Of a DNA stretch of 13,843 nucleotides, positions 6,133-12,780 are shown piece by piece. Under the pieces are notes generated by a model, which was not told the DNA's origin, did no database searches, and saw only the letters and a list, made by a program, of their open reading frames with translations. This stretch comes from DASQHW01 sp038209365. GTDB lineage: Bacteria; Actinomycetota; Acidimicrobiia; IMCC26256; PALSA-610. The DNA lies in assembly GCA_038209365.1 (NCBI GenBank), contig JBBQXS010000081.1, positions 1-13,843 on the forward strand. The letters are read 5' to 3'. How positions within the stretch are numbered: position 1 is the first letter of the stretch; every line of letters begins with the position of its first letter. The translations under genes were made by a program, and so were the position numbers.

Positions 6133-7569
6133 GTGAGCAACCCGACCACGCTCGTCGTGATTGGCGCATCCGGCGATCTGGCGGCGCGCTTGTTGTTTCC
6201 GGCCCTGCTGCGGCTCGAGTACCGAGAACGACTCGCCGATCTGAAGGTCATCGGATACGCCCGGCAGGACTGGACGACCGACGAATTCCACGAGCACATG
6301 CGGTCGACCATTCAGATGGCTGACGACGAGATCGACGAGAAGTATCTCGATCGCTTCATCGATCGGATCGAGTTCCATGGCGGTGACATCTCGGTCGAGT
6401 CGATGCGGTCTCTCCAAGGTGCGTTGGAAGGGCCGGCGATCTTCTACCTCGCGCTTCCGCCGGGGGTGTTCGCCGACGCGGCAGAGACGATCGCCAAGGC
6501 CGGGCTCGCGGACGAAGCCAAGGGGTGGCGCCGCCTCGTCATCGAGAAGCCGTTCGGTGAGGATCTGCAAAGCGCGCTCTTGCTGAACGAGCAGCTTCAC
6601 AAGTACTGGCACGAGGAACAGATCTTCCGCATCGACCACTTCCTCGGGAAAGAGACCGTGCAGAACATCCTGGTGTTCCGGTTCGCGAACCGGTTCATCG
6701 AGCCGGTGTTGAAGTCGGGCCACGTCGACGAGGTACAGATCACCGTCGCCGAGACGCTCGGCGTGGAGGGTCGATCGCGTTACTACGACGGCATCGGTGC
6801 GTTGCGCGACATGATCCAAAACCACCTCATCCAGATGCTCACGTTCCTCACGCTCGAACCGCCTTCCCTCTGGGATTCGGAGATGTTGCGGGACCACAAG
6901 GTCGAGGTGCTGAAAGCGGTGAAGCCCGTCAACCCCGAGACGGACGCCGTGCGCGGGCAATACACGGCCGGACTGGTGGAAGGCGCGCCCGTTGTCGGGT
7001 ACCGGCAGGAGCCGGGGGTCGATCCGCATTCGCGTACCGACACGTTCGCGGCCGTGCGCCTGCACGTCGACACCTGGCGTTGGGAAGGCATCCCGGTGAA
7101 CCTCCGATCGGGCAAGCGGCTCGCGGCCAAGGCGCACGAAGCCGTCTACCGCTTCCGGGAGCCACCGAAGCGCCTGTTCCGTCACACACCGCTCGAGCAC
7201 GCGGAGCCGAACTGGCTGGTCTTCCGCATGAGTCCCTCGGAATGTACCGAGCTCGTCGTGCGCACCAAGCAGCCCGGGCTCGAGCTCGAAGCGCGCGAGT
7301 CGGTGCTCCGTGCCGAATACGCAGAGCCCGACGACTTCGAGGCGACCGCGTACGAGAGTCTCCTGCTCGACGTGCTCGAGGGCGACCACACACCGTTCCT
7401 TCGTTTCGACGAGGTCGAATGGGCGTGGCGCATCGTCGATCCGGTACTGCAGGCGTGGAAGTACGGCTCACCCGAGGAGTACGTCGCCGGCAGCGACGGT
7501 CCGCCGGGGCAGCATCGCTTCTTGGACCCCGGCCACTACTGGCGTCCCCTGGTGCCGCCGACGATGTGA
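6133..7569 (+). CDS. zwf: Glucose-6-phosphate 1-dehydrogenase
   Basis: A 478-residue enzyme that oxidises glucose 6-phosphate to 6-phosphogluconolactone with reduction of NAD(P), the first step of the oxidative pentose phosphate pathway, in the cytosol. The N-terminal Rossmann motif GASGDLA is at residues 11-17, EKPFG in the middle of the coenzyme domain, and the active-site signature RIDHFLGKE is centred on His169. The likely catalytic base is His231 in QNHLIQML. The C-terminal domain matches the family, with NLRSGKRL as a phosphate-binding segment. Length is slightly below the common 490-510. The GTG start fits the family N-terminus and the leaderless -10. opcA, usual next to zwf in many actinomycetes, is not present, nor is 6-phosphogluconolactonase. 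The next gene follows after 16 bases. Confidence 0.96.
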   Translation: MSNPTTLVVIGASGDLAARLLFPALLRLEYRERLADLKVIGYARQDWTTDEFHEHMRSTIQMADDEIDEKYLDRFIDRIEFHGGDISVESMRSLQGALEGPAIFYLALPPGVFADAAETIAKAGLADEAKGWRRLVIEKPFGEDLQSALLLNEQLHKYWHEEQIFRIDHFLGKETVQNILVFRFANRFIEPVLKSGHVDEVQITVAETLGVEGRSRYYDGIGALRDMIQNHLIQMLTFLTLEPPSLWDSEMLRDHKVEVLKAVKPVNPETDAVRGQYTAGLVEGAPVVGYRQEPGVDPHSRTDTFAAVRLHVDTWRWEGIPVNLRSGKRLAAKAHEAVYRFREPPKRLFRHTPLEHAEPNWLVFRMSPSECTELVVRTKQPGLELEARESVLRAEYAEPDDFEATAYESLLLDVLEGDHTPFLRFDEVEWAWRIVDPVLQAWKYGSPEEYVAGSDGPPGQHRFLDPGHYWRPLVPPTM

Positions 7570-7573
7570 GATC

Positions 7574-7578
7574 AGGGA
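7574..7578 (+). promoter_or_regulatory. Shine-Dalgarno site for the GMC oxidoreductase
   Basis: AGGGA sits 7 bases before the ATG at 7586 in the 16-base gap after zwf. This decides the start at 7586 over the nearby ATG at 7592 and over an open extension inside zwf, and it shows that this internal operon gene uses a conventional ribosome binding site. Confidence 0.6.
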
Positions 7579-7585
7579 ACGAACC

Positions 7586-9097
7586 ATGTTGATGGATCGC
7601 TACGACGTGGTGATCGTCGGCGCGGGATCCGCCGGCGCCGCCCTCGCCGGCCGGCTGTCGGAGGACACGGATCGGTCGGTGTTGCTGCTCGAAGCCGGAC
7701 CCGATCACACTTCTTCGAGGACGCCCGCGGGCGTGCAGTCGCCGAACCTGTTCAACGTATTCATGGAGCCGGGTCGCATCTGGCCGAATCTGACGGCAAC
7801 GCGTGCCGCCGGCCAGGCCGAGGCAATCTACGTGCGCGGGCGCGGCGCGGGCGGCTCGTCGTCGGTCAATGCGCTGGGCGCCATCCGCGGGACCATCGAC
7901 GACTACGAGCGTTGGGCGAACGAGCTGGGCTGCGCGGGCTGGGGATGGCCGGAGATGCTCGACGCGTTCCTCCGCCTCGAAGACGATGTCGACTACGGCG
8001 GTGACGGTCTCCACGGCAAGGGTGGCCCGATCCCGCTCTCCCGAACGCCGCTCGACGCGCTCCCGCCGTTCGACGCGGTATTGCGCAATGCGCTCGCCGA
8101 TCTCGGGTATCCGACGTGCGACGACTACCACGCCTCCGACGCCACGGGTGTAAGCCGCGCAGCGCTGACGTTGCGCGACGGTCACCGCGTCTCGACGAAC
8201 GACGGGTACCTCGAACCCGCTCGCGCGCGACCCAATCTCGAAGTGCGGGGTGACGCGCTCGTCGAATGCGTCGCGCTCGACGGCCGGCGCGCGGCGGGAG
8301 TTCGGTTGGTGAGCGGGGAAGAAATCGACGCGGGAGAGGTGATCGTCAGCGCGGGCGCGATCCACTCTCCGGCGCTGTTGTTACGTTCGGGTATCGGGAC
8401 CGATGACAGGTTGCCGGTCGGGAAGAACCTCAAGGATCACGCGGCAACGGCCGGCTTCGAGGTGTCACTTCGCGAGTCGGCGCGTATGAGCTCACCCGAC
8501 GCCCCGGTGTTCAGCTCGATGCTTCGCTACACGTCCGGGCTCGCCGACGCCGGTCCGAACGACATGCAAATCATTTGGTTCGACGCGATCGGCGCGACCG
8601 ACGAAGGCCTCTCCGGTGGCCGGCTGCTCGGCGCGGTCATGCGCGTCTTCTCCTCCGGCGAGGTCCGGCTGCGCTCTGATGACCCGAACGCCGATCCCGT
8701 CGTCGAATTCCGGATGCTGACCGACACGCGGGACCTTGTGCGACTGCGAGACTGCGTGCACCGAATGATCGACATCGTCCGGCATCCCGCGGTGCAAGCG
8801 ATCAGCGACGTCGTGCTCGCGCTGAGCACACCCCTCGACGAGCTCGATTCTGATGGCGCGATCGATGCATGGCTCGGCGCGCATGTGAACGACTACGTGC
8901 ACGCAGTCGGCACGTGCCGTATGGGTTCTCCGAGCGACCCGGCTGCGGTCGTCGACACCGACTGCCGCGTGCTCGGGTACGAGCGCCTGCGGGTATGTGA
9001 CGCGTCGGTGATGCCCGACCTCCCGAAGGCGAACACCCACCTCACCACGGTGGCGATCGCCGAGCGGCTTGCCACCAAGATGCGAGAGCGCGCTTGA
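7586..9097 (+). CDS. GMC family FAD-dependent oxidoreductase (possibly MftG-like)
   Basis: A 503-residue flavoprotein of the glucose-methanol-choline family. The FAD-binding Rossmann motif VGAGSAGAALAGRL is at residues 11-24, with Glu36 (LLLEAGP) binding the ribose. GMC signature 1 is the stretch GRGAGGSSSVNALGAIRG, and ISAGAIHSP-type signature 2 appears as SAGAIHSPALLLRSGIG. The active-site pair is probably His439 in HAVGTCRMG and His485 in NTHLTT. After RSGIG the chain goes almost directly to LPVGKNLKDH, so the usual 15-20 residue segment of other GMC enzymes is shortened. Overall style resembles the actinobacterial Rv0697/MftG branch that reoxidises mycofactocin, but no mft genes are in the window. 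It could equally be a choline or alcohol dehydrogenase-like enzyme. It lies in an operon behind zwf and converges on gnd with a 9-base gap. Confidence 0.9.
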   Translation: MLMDRYDVVIVGAGSAGAALAGRLSEDTDRSVLLLEAGPDHTSSRTPAGVQSPNLFNVFMEPGRIWPNLTATRAAGQAEAIYVRGRGAGGSSSVNALGAIRGTIDDYERWANELGCAGWGWPEMLDAFLRLEDDVDYGGDGLHGKGGPIPLSRTPLDALPPFDAVLRNALADLGYPTCDDYHASDATGVSRAALTLRDGHRVSTNDGYLEPARARPNLEVRGDALVECVALDGRRAAGVRLVSGEEIDAGEVIVSAGAIHSPALLLRSGIGTDDRLPVGKNLKDHAATAGFEVSLRESARMSSPDAPVFSSMLRYTSGLADAGPNDMQIIWFDAIGATDEGLSGGRLLGAVMRVFSSGEVRLRSDDPNADPVVEFRMLTDTRDLVRLRDCVHRMIDIVRHPAVQAISDVVLALSTPLDELDSDGAIDAWLGAHVNDYVHAVGTCRMGSPSDPAAVVDTDCRVLGYERLRVCDASVMPDLPKANTHLTTVAIAERLATKMRERA

Positions 9098-9109
9098 CCG
9101 GTCGGGTCA
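9095..9109. terminator. Small inverted repeat between convergent stops
   Basis: TGACC (9095-9099) and GGTCA (9105-9109) are exact inverted arms around a 5-base spacer, and each arm contains the stop codon of one convergent gene. It could form a short bidirectional hairpin, but with 5-bp arms and no T-tract its role as a terminator is weakly supported. Confidence 0.25.
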
Positions 9110-10129
9110 GAGGCCGGCGATCTTCTTCTCCTCGTGGCCACCGAACTGCTTGCGCATCGCGGCCAGCAGCTTGTTCGCGAAGTCGCCGGTGCCTTGCGAG
9201 ATGAAGCGGTCGAAGAGGGCAGTCGCCATCACCGGCGCGGGCACGCCCTCGTCGATCGCGGCGGCGATCGTCCAGCGTCCCTCGCCGGAGTCGCTCACCC
9301 GCCCGCTGAAGCCCTCCAACGTCGGCGACTGTTGCAACGCGGCCGCAGTGAGGTCGAGGAGCCACGACGCGACGACGCTGCCGCGCCGCCACAGCTCAGT
9401 GACCTTCGCCACGTCGATGTCGTACCTATAGCGGGACGGATCGGTGAGCGGCGCCGTCTCCGCATCCGCCGGGCGCAACTCGGTGCCGACGTTGGCGTGA
9501 TGGAGGATGTTCAGGCCTTCGGCGTACGACGCCATCAAGGCGTACTCGATGCCGTTGTGCACCATCTTCACGAAGTGGCCGGCGCCCGCGGGCCCGCAGT
9601 GGAGATAGCCGAGTTCCTCGGGTGCCGGCTCGCCCTCGCGACCCGGAGTACGCGCCGCGGTCTCGAGGCCCGGCGCGAGCGCCCGAAAGATCGGGTCCAG
9701 GCGCGCAACCACATGCTCCGGTCCGCCGATCATCAGGCAAAAGCCCCGGTCGAGACCCCACACGCCGCCGCTCGTCCCACAGTCCACATAGTCGATGTGT
9801 TGGCCCAGGAGTTGCTCGGAGCGCGCGATGTCGTCGGCGTAGTGAGTGTTGCCGCCGTCGATCACGGTGTCACCCGGGGTGAGGTGCGCGGTGACATCCG
9901 AGAGCACGGCAGTCGTGACGCCGGCCGGAACCATGAGCCAGACCGCGCGTGGCGCCGTGAGCTTGGCGACGAGATCCGCCACTGACGTCGCGCCGACCGC
10001 GCCGTCGCGTACGAGCGCGTCGACGGACGCGGGGTTGTGGTCGTACACGACGCACTCGTGGCCGGAACGCATGCATCGACGCACGAGGTTCGCGCCCATG
10101 CGGCCGAGGCCGATCATCCCGAGCTGCAT
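9107..10129 (-). CDS. gnd: 6-phosphogluconate dehydrogenase, decarboxylating (short, probably NAD-type)
   Basis: A 340-residue enzyme converting 6-phosphogluconate to ribulose 5-phosphate and CO2 in the oxidative pentose phosphate pathway. The dinucleotide motif IGLGRMG is at residues 6-12. The substrate signature DCGTSGG is at 116-122, and the catalytic Lys188 and Asn192 lie in HFVKMVHNGIEY. The C-terminal helical domain contains GRWTIAAAIDEGVPAP. The length matches the short (about 300-340) Gnd subtype rather than the 470-residue form, and VYDHNP after strand 2 has an acidic residue where NADP-type enzymes carry the arginine motif, so NAD is the likely coenzyme (inference). The ATG at 10129 is preceded by GGGAG at 10135-10139 and follows the ppgK stop by 1 base. 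An open 30-residue extension upstream lies inside ppgK and precedes the fold. Confidence 0.95.
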   Translation of the reverse strand: MQLGMIGLGRMGANLVRRCMRSGHECVVYDHNPASVDALVRDGAVGATSVADLVAKLTAPRAVWLMVPAGVTTAVLSDVTAHLTPGDTVIDGGNTHYADDIARSEQLLGQHIDYVDCGTSGGVWGLDRGFCLMIGGPEHVVARLDPIFRALAPGLETAARTPGREGEPAPEELGYLHCGPAGAGHFVKMVHNGIEYALMASYAEGLNILHHANVGTELRPADAETAPLTDPSRYRYDIDVAKVTELWRRGSVVASWLLDLTAAALQQSPTLEGFSGRVSDSGEGRWTIAAAIDEGVPAPVMATALFDRFISQGTGDFANKLLAAMRKQFGGHEEKKIAGL

Positions 10130-10130
10130 G

Positions 10131-10895
10131 TCACTCCCTGTCGGTCGTTCCCGCCGGGACGAGTGTCTCCGCGAGCGCGGCGGCCCCGACAATCCCGGCA
10201 AGGTTGCCGAGCTCGGCAATCCGCACCTCGCAACCGGGATCGATTCGCGCCGAGAACCTGTCGGCGTGCTTCACGATGCCGCCACCGATCACGATGAGGT
10301 CGGGCCACAGCACATCGTGCAGGTGTCTGAGGTAGCGATCGAGTCGTCGCGTCCATCGCTTCCACGTGAGATGCGCCGCGACACGCGCGGCGTCCGATGC
10401 CCATTCGTCGGCCACGTGCCGATTGACCACGATGTGCCCGAGCTCCGAGTTGGGCACGAGCACGCCGTCGTTGAGCAGCGCGGTGCCCACACCGGTACCG
10501 ATCGTCACCATCACCACGAGCCCGCCGTGCCCACGCGCCGCGCCGTATCGCGCTTCGGCGACACCGGCGGCGTCGGCGTCGTTGAGCACGACACACGGGC
10601 GGTCGATCGCCCGCGAGAGCATGGTGACCGCGTCCGTGCCGATCCACGACGGAGCGATATGCGCGGCCGTTTGCACGATGCCGTGCTGCACCACCGCCGG
10701 AAGCGTGCAACCGACCGGGCCATCGCCGGGAAACTTCCCGACGAGCGCGGCGACCGTCGCGACCACCGCATCGGGAGTCGCAGGTTGCGGCGTCTCGAGA
10801 CGGATGCGGCCCGCCGCGCCGCCCGTGCCGACGTCGACCAGCGCGGCTTTGATACCGCTGCCACCGACATCCACGCCGATGAGTTGCGCTGCCAT
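10131..10895 (-). CDS. ppgK: Polyphosphate glucokinase (ROK family)
   Basis: A 254-residue ROK-fold kinase that phosphorylates glucose with polyphosphate (and often ATP). Signature elements: the phosphate-binding loop GVDVGGSGIK (residues 7-16), LETPQPATP, SWIGTDA (83-89), NDADAAG with Asn105 and the likely catalytic base Asp106, TIGTGVG (131-137), NSELGH (149-154), and the near-terminal WPDLIVIGGG. The PQPATP, SWIGT and WPDL pieces and the absence of the ROK zinc cysteines are characteristic of actinobacterial PpgK rather than ATP-only glucokinases. Usual length is 250-270. The ATG at 10895 is 9 bases after a TAGCGT -10; a GTG at 10901 would add two residues. It is one base upstream of gnd and divergent from the GH15 gene that may supply its glucose. 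Confidence 0.92.
   Translation of the reverse strand: MAAQLIGVDVGGSGIKAALVDVGTGGAAGRIRLETPQPATPDAVVATVAALVGKFPGDGPVGCTLPAVVQHGIVQTAAHIAPSWIGTDAVTMLSRAIDRPCVVLNDADAAGVAEARYGAARGHGGLVVMVTIGTGVGTALLNDGVLVPNSELGHIVVNRHVADEWASDAARVAAHLTWKRWTRRLDRYLRHLHDVLWPDLIVIGGGIVKHADRFSARIDPGCEVRIAELGNLAGIVGAAALAETLVPAGTTDRE
10135..10139 (-). promoter_or_regulatory. Shine-Dalgarno site for gnd
   Basis: On the minus strand GGGAG ends 5 bases before the gnd ATG at 10129 and lies inside the last codons of ppgK. It supports the 10129 start and a ppgK-gnd operon. Confidence 0.55.
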
Positions 10896-10904
10896 CGGCA
10901 CAAG

Positions 10905-10929
10905 ACGCTACTCGCCCGCGGAGTAGCGT
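10905..10929. promoter_or_regulatory. Perfect inverted repeat with two outward -10 elements (ppgK / GH15 divergent promoter)
   Basis: ACGCTACTC (10905-10913) and GAGTAGCGT (10921-10929) are perfect 9-bp inverted arms around a 7-base GC-only spacer. Each arm holds a TAGCGT hexamer pointing outward: on minus it lies 9 bases before the ppgK ATG, on plus 6 bases before the GTG at 10936. The symmetry suggests either a dyad operator that controls both genes or a symmetric divergent core promoter. The repeat is seen directly; the regulatory role is inferred. Confidence 0.55.
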
Positions 10930-10935
10930 CCGGAC

Positions 10936-12771
10936 GTGACCGACGGGAGCGCCGACGGGTCGACGCCGCTCGAGGACTACGCGCTCCTCGGTGACCGTCG
11001 CACCGCGGCTCTCGTCTCGCGCCATGGCTCCGTCGACTGGTGGTGCGTCCCTCGATTCGACGAAAGCGCGTGTTTTGCCGCCCTGCTGGGCACGCGCGAC
11101 CACGGGCGTTTCCTCATCACGCCGGACGCCGTTGCACGCACGACCCGTCGGTACCGCGAGGGCACGATGGTGCTCGAGACCACACATGCAACGGACAGCG
11201 GCCGCGTGCGTGTCGTCGACTGTCTCGCGTTCGGTACCGACCGACCGACCCTCGTCCGCCTCGTGGAGGGCGTCGAGGGCAGCGTCGACATGTTCGTTGA
11301 GTTGATCGTCCGTTTCGACTACGGGCACGTCGTGCCGTGGGTGCGACGCGTCGAAGGCGCGTGGCGTGCGATCGCCGGTCCCGACGGACTCGAGCTCCGT
11401 TCGCCGGTGCGACTGCACGGACGCGACCACACCTCGAGCGCCTCGTTCACGGTGCGAGCCGGCGAGCAGGTGCCGTTCGTGCTCGGATGGTTCCCGTCGC
11501 ACGATCCTCAACCGGTCGAGCCCGACGCAGTTGCGCTCATCGAACGAACCGCACATGGCTGGTCGCGCTGGTCGGCGCGTTGTACCTACGACGGCGACTG
11601 GTGCGAGCCTGTGATCCGTTCGCTGCTCACGCTCGAGGCGCTCACGTTCGAGACCACCGGTGGGATCGTCGCCGCGCCCACGACCTCGTTGCCCGAGCTA
11701 CTCGGAGGCTCGCGCAACTGGGACTACCGGTATTGCTGGGTGCGTGACGCGACGCTGACGCTCGAAGCGTTGCTCATCGGCGAGTATCACCAGGAGGCCG
11801 CGCGCTGGCGCGAGTGGTTGCTGCGCGCGCTCGCGGGCGACCCCAACCGCATGCAGATCATGTACGGCGTCGCGGGCGAGCGCCGGCTCACGGAGCTCGA
11901 GCTCGAATGGCTGCCCGGGTATGCGCGCTCGAGGCCGGTTCGCACCGGGAACGCGGCGCATTCGCAGCTGCAGTTGGATGTCTATGGCGAGTTGGCCGAC
12001 GTGCTCTGGCAGTCGACCAGGGCGGGCGCGAGGGTCGGCGCGGATACGTGGTCGCTGGTGCTCCTGCTGTTGGACACGCTCGAGGAGCGCTGGCGCGAGC
12101 CCGACGAGGGCATTTGGGAGGTCCGCGGACCGCGCCGGCACTTCACGCACTCGAAGGTGATGTGCTGGGTCGCGTTCGACCGCGGCGTGCAGATGGCGCA
12201 GCAGTCGGGTCACGAGGCCCCGATCGATCGGTGGCGGAAGATCCGCGACGAGGTCCATGCGGACGTCTGCGCGCGCGGCTTCAACGAGCGGCTCGGCCAT
12301 TTCGTCCAGTCGTACGACGCCGACGCGCTCGACGCGTCGCTGCTCCTGATCCCGATCGTGGGATTCCTTCCCGGGGACGACCCGCGGGTGGTCGCGACGA
12401 TCGACGCCATTCGCACCGGATTGACCGACGACGGCTTCGTGATGCGCTACGACCCGACCGACGTGTCGGTCGACGGCATCGGCGAGCCGGAAGGAGTGTT
12501 CCTGCCCTGCAGCTTCTGGATGGTCGAAGCGCTCGCCCTCGCCGGCCGGCGCGCCGATGCGCGGCAGCTGTTCGAGAAGCTGCACGGCGTCGCGACCGAC
12601 CTCGGCCTCTACGCCGAGGAATACGACCCGAGCGAGCGGCGCCTCCTCGGCAACTTCCCGCAGGCGTTCACGCACCTCGCCCTCGTCGCCGCCGCCCACA
12701 CCCTCGCGCCTGAGACCTCCACGCACGCCAAGCGGCGTCGCGATCGTCCCGGCGCGGACGACCGCCCCTAA
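10936..12771 (+). CDS. Glycoside hydrolase family 15 protein (trehalase/glucoamylase-like)
   Basis: A 611-residue protein with the bacterial trehalase-like layout. An N-terminal beta-sandwich (about residues 1-225) opens with LEDYALLGDRRTAALVSRHGSVDWW-type sequence; an (alpha/alpha)6 barrel follows (about 235-600). Barrel motifs are NWDYRYCWVRDA (from Asn261), EPEGVFLPCSFW with Glu517/Glu519 as candidate general acid, and AEEYDPSERRLLGNFPQAFTH with Glu561/Glu562 as candidate general base. Members with this architecture hydrolyse trehalose (mycobacterial phosphate-dependent trehalases) or alpha-glucans to glucose; the sequence alone does not separate these. There is no signal peptide, so it probably acts in the cytoplasm, which favours trehalose or internal glucan. 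It is divergent from ppgK, whose substrate is glucose. The GTG start fits the family and a leaderless TAGCGT -10. Confidence 0.92.
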   Translation: MTDGSADGSTPLEDYALLGDRRTAALVSRHGSVDWWCVPRFDESACFAALLGTRDHGRFLITPDAVARTTRRYREGTMVLETTHATDSGRVRVVDCLAFGTDRPTLVRLVEGVEGSVDMFVELIVRFDYGHVVPWVRRVEGAWRAIAGPDGLELRSPVRLHGRDHTSSASFTVRAGEQVPFVLGWFPSHDPQPVEPDAVALIERTAHGWSRWSARCTYDGDWCEPVIRSLLTLEALTFETTGGIVAAPTTSLPELLGGSRNWDYRYCWVRDATLTLEALLIGEYHQEAARWREWLLRALAGDPNRMQIMYGVAGERRLTELELEWLPGYARSRPVRTGNAAHSQLQLDVYGELADVLWQSTRAGARVGADTWSLVLLLLDTLEERWREPDEGIWEVRGPRRHFTHSKVMCWVAFDRGVQMAQQSGHEAPIDRWRKIRDEVHADVCARGFNERLGHFVQSYDADALDASLLLIPIVGFLPGDDPRVVATIDAIRTGLTDDGFVMRYDPTDVSVDGIGEPEGVFLPCSFWMVEALALAGRRADARQLFEKLHGVATDLGLYAEEYDPSERRLLGNFPQAFTHLALVAAAHTLAPETSTHAKRRRDRPGADDRP

Positions 12772-12774
12772 TCT
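12769..12774 (+). promoter_or_regulatory. Putative -10 element (TAATCT) for the esterase-thioredoxin gene
   Basis: TAATCT overlaps the TAA stop of the GH15 gene and lies 6 bases before the ATG at 12781. The 9-base intergenic gap has no Shine-Dalgarno sequence, so the fusion gene may have its own leaderless start in addition to GH15 read-through. Confidence 0.4.
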
Positions 12775-12780
12775 GCGGCG

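Noticed and set aside
5635..7389. A 584-codon open frame on the minus strand opposite zwf and the SnoaL-like gene
   Set aside because: The sequence has no recognisable domain, is rich in Arg, Glu, His and Val as expected for an antisense shadow of GC-rich coding DNA, and lies opposite genes with complete catalytic motifs.
6929..8365. A 478-codon minus-strand frame across the zwf-GMC junction
   Set aside because: It crosses from one real gene into the next in antisense, and its second half is Arg/Pro/Ala-rich noise.
9101..9104. A strong intrinsic terminator between GMC and gnd
   Set aside because: The inverted arms are only 5 bp, they include both stop codons and there is no T-tract; listed only as a weak candidate hairpin.
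10114..11556. A 480-codon minus-strand frame running from ppgK into the GH15 region
   Set aside because: It overlaps ppgK in another frame and crosses the divergent promoter; its sequence shows no domain.
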